Source of the DNA: Sva-07 sp963774765
GTDB lineage: Bacteria > Actinomycetota > Acidimicrobiia > Acidimicrobiales > Ilumatobacteraceae
Length of the DNA: 64,000 bases
Assembly: GCA_963774765.1 (NCBI GenBank)
Contig: CAVZGP010000031.1
Coordinates: 248,001-312,000 of the forward strand
Reading direction: 5' to 3'
A program made the translations under genes and the position numbers. Below, one piece after another: positions 62,572 through 64,000 of this stretch; position 1 is the stretch's first letter, and every line of letters begins with the position of its first letter. The notes beneath the pieces were generated by a model that had not been told where the DNA came from, searched no databases, and saw only the letters and a list, made by a program, of their open reading frames with translations.

Positions 62572-63528
62572 TCAGTTGCTTTCGGTGGGGACTCGTGGTG
62601 AGGCCTCACGCACACGGTCGGCGAGCGCTGCCATGACGGTGGGGTCGTCGTTGACGCAGGCGGTGCGGTCGAAGGCGAGGCCGTGCGCCGTTGCTCGGGC
62701 AGCCGATTCGACATCGAGGTCGTACAACACCTCGAGGTGGTCGGCGACGAAACCGCATGCGCACACGATCACGCCGGCCACGTCACCGTCGGCGAGCGAG
62801 TCGATGACGTTCAGGATGTCGGGGCCGATCCACGGCTCTGGGGTCCGCCCTGCCGATTGCCAGGCGATCTGCCAGTCGTCGCCCTCTGTGAGCCCGACAC
62901 GCCTGGCAACCGCCTCGGCCGTCGAGCGCAACTCGTCGGGGTACGGGTCGCCCGCATCGATGATCCGCATGGGAAGTGAGTGGGCAGTGAACAACACCCG
63001 GACCCGACCCTCGGTGCGCTCGCGCATGGCGGCCACACGCGTGCCGAGGTCGTCGGCCAGGAAGTCGACGAAGGCGGGCTCGGTCGCCCAGCTCTCGATG
63101 CCGATCACCGGGATGTCCCTCCAGGTTTCGGCAACGCCGGCCCGCAGGCGATCGAGGTACTGGCCGATCGAGTACGCCGAGTAGTGCGGCGCCAGCACGA
63201 GTCCGACGATCGCCGCCGCACCGTCGGCGGCGACGTGCCTGGCGGCATCCTCGACCTTCGGCTCGGCGTGCTTGAGGCCGAGCGACACCTCGAAGCGACC
63301 CGGCTCCGCGGCGTCGAGTGCCGCCTGTACAGCGTCGGCCTGTGCTTCGGTGCGCTGCGCGAGCGGGGAGACCCCTCCGATCGTTGCGTACCGGTCGGTG
63401 AGGCTCGCGAGCGCTTCTGGGGTCGGGGGCCGACCCCGTCGGATGTCGGTGTAGTACGGCTCGATGTCCGCTGGAGTCCTCGGCGTGCCGTAGGCCATCA
63501 GGACGACGGCGACTCGATCGACGGTCAC
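62572..63528 (-). CDS. hemH: ferrochelatase
   Basis: This is a 318-residue chelatase: VVLMAYGTPRTPADIEPYYTDIRRG at the start, VGLVLAPHYSAYSIGQY carries the active-site His, VLFTAHSLPMR and the Glu-region WQSAGRTPEPWIGPD follow. It inserts iron into the porphyrin (CpfC in the coproporphyrin route). GTG 63528 overlaps the hemE stop. Confidence 0.93.
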   Translation of the reverse strand: MTVDRVAVVLMAYGTPRTPADIEPYYTDIRRGRPPTPEALASLTDRYATIGGVSPLAQRTEAQADAVQAALDAAEPGRFEVSLGLKHAEPKVEDAARHVAADGAAAIVGLVLAPHYSAYSIGQYLDRLRAGVAETWRDIPVIGIESWATEPAFVDFLADDLGTRVAAMRERTEGRVRVLFTAHSLPMRIIDAGDPYPDELRSTAEAVARRVGLTEGDDWQIAWQSAGRTPEPWIGPDILNVIDSLADGDVAGVIVCACGFVADHLEVLYDLDVESAARATAHGLAFDRTACVNDDPTVMAALADRVREASPRVPTESN

Positions 63529-64000
63529 GATCCGGCCGTCGCGTCGGTCGTGCGGGTGCGCTCGTGGACCAGGTCGACCACCGCCTGCAGCACCTCTGGG
63601 TCGGTGTCGGGCTGCACCCCGTGACCGAGGTTGAAGATGTGGCCGGGGTGCTGACTGCCGTCGACCAACTCGTTGTCGCGGAGCACCTGTTGGGCGCCCT
63701 CGAGTGCCGGATCGCGACCGGCGAGCACCAGCGCCGGATCGAGGTTGCCCTGCACGACCAGGTCGTCGCCGAGACGCCTGCGGGCGTCGGCAATCGGGGT
63801 GCGCCAGTCGAGGCCGAGGACGGTGGGACCGGCATCGAGCATCGAGTCGAGCAGGTGGTCGCAGCCGATCCCGAAGTGGATTGCCGGCGCGTCGGGATGG
63901 CGGCGGCGGAGTTCGCGGAACACGTGGCGTGAATGCGGCAACACGTAACGGTCGTAGTCGCGCCGGCTCAACGATCCCGCCCACGAGTCGAAGAGCTGGA
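63525..64000 (-). CDS. hemE: uroporphyrinogen decarboxylase, N-terminal part beyond the window
   Basis: About 158 C-terminal residues are visible, beginning QLFDSWAGSLSRRDYDRYVLP. HFGIGCDHLLDSML and VVQGNLDPALVLAG plus FNLGHGVQPDTDPE are HemE signatures. It decarboxylates uroporphyrinogen III to coproporphyrinogen III. First visible gene of the leftward hem-sortase-lnt operon; open at the right edge. Confidence 0.94.
   Translation of the reverse strand, partial: QLFDSWAGSLSRRDYDRYVLPHSRHVFRELRRRHPDAPAIHFGIGCDHLLDSMLDAGPTVLGLDWRTPIADARRRLGDDLVVQGNLDPALVLAGRDPALEGAQQVLRDNELVDGSQHPGHIFNLGHGVQPDTDPEVLQAVVDLVHERTRTTDATAGS

Overview
This is a GC-rich actinobacterial chromosome segment. Two WhiB-type iron-sulfur regulators, a SenX3/RegX3-type phosphate two-component system next to a pst-phoU operon, a CofD-type F420 gene, a class E sortase and many GTG starts with 4-base GTGA/ATGA overlaps all point to Actinobacteria. 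The gene mix, and a 38-nt palindromic repeat whose two orientations read as spurious 'MSE..FAHR' peptides, suggest class Acidimicrobiia, perhaps an Ilumatobacter-like lineage. That placement is inference from memory. No rRNA, tRNA or CRISPR array was seen.

Left third (1-25000). A VWA-domain protein (open at the left edge) is followed by a WhmD/WhiB2-like regulator, tatA, a second WhiB and a small orphan. Next comes a phosphate block: ppk1 (split by a one-base deletion), a PHO-box-like array of 11-mers, pstS-pstC-pstA-pstB-phoU, then the sensor kinase and regulator. After an MFS transporter, a degenerate zincin and an SDR come moaE, mreB and ppk2. A possible 14-codon leader precedes a RIO-type kinase, followed by an alpha-L-fucosidase, an alkylglycerone-phosphate synthase-like flavoenzyme and a PLP decarboxylase/lyase. 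The phosphate genes form one regulatory theme: uptake, signalling, and polyphosphate storage and use.

Middle (25000-48000). A short decayed island (25150-26930) holds remnants of two toxin-antitoxin loci and a frameshifted small membrane protein with its own terminator. It is followed by a response regulator/kinase pair divergent from a four-gene lipoprotein, peptidoglycan-binding adaptor, ABC ATPase and FtsX/MacB-permease operon; five GATGAGA sites lie between the two units. Two repeated modules of CrtI/PYROXD2-like FAD enzyme plus SCP2-fold protein follow, then heme A synthase, a TetR regulator behind a duplicated 28-mer, and a five-gene acyl-CoA operon that ends in cofD. An MFS exporter is coupled to a probably autoregulated, leaderless marR.

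Right (48000-64000). A glucose/sorbosone dehydrogenase lipoprotein, thioesterase II, a methyltransferase, another MFS protein and a PlsC acyltransferase precede a three-gene GT4, methyltransferase and terpenoid-cyclase-fold operon. After a mutarotase, membrane protein and GntR operon and dtd, a tightly coupled hemE-hemH-hemY-sortase-lnt operon runs leftward and ends at a triple repeat array.

Three otherwise conserved genes (ppk1, a CrtI-like oxidoreductase, cofD), and possibly a small orphan gene, are each broken by a single indel. At least two of these sit in G/C runs, so sequencing error is as likely as real decay.
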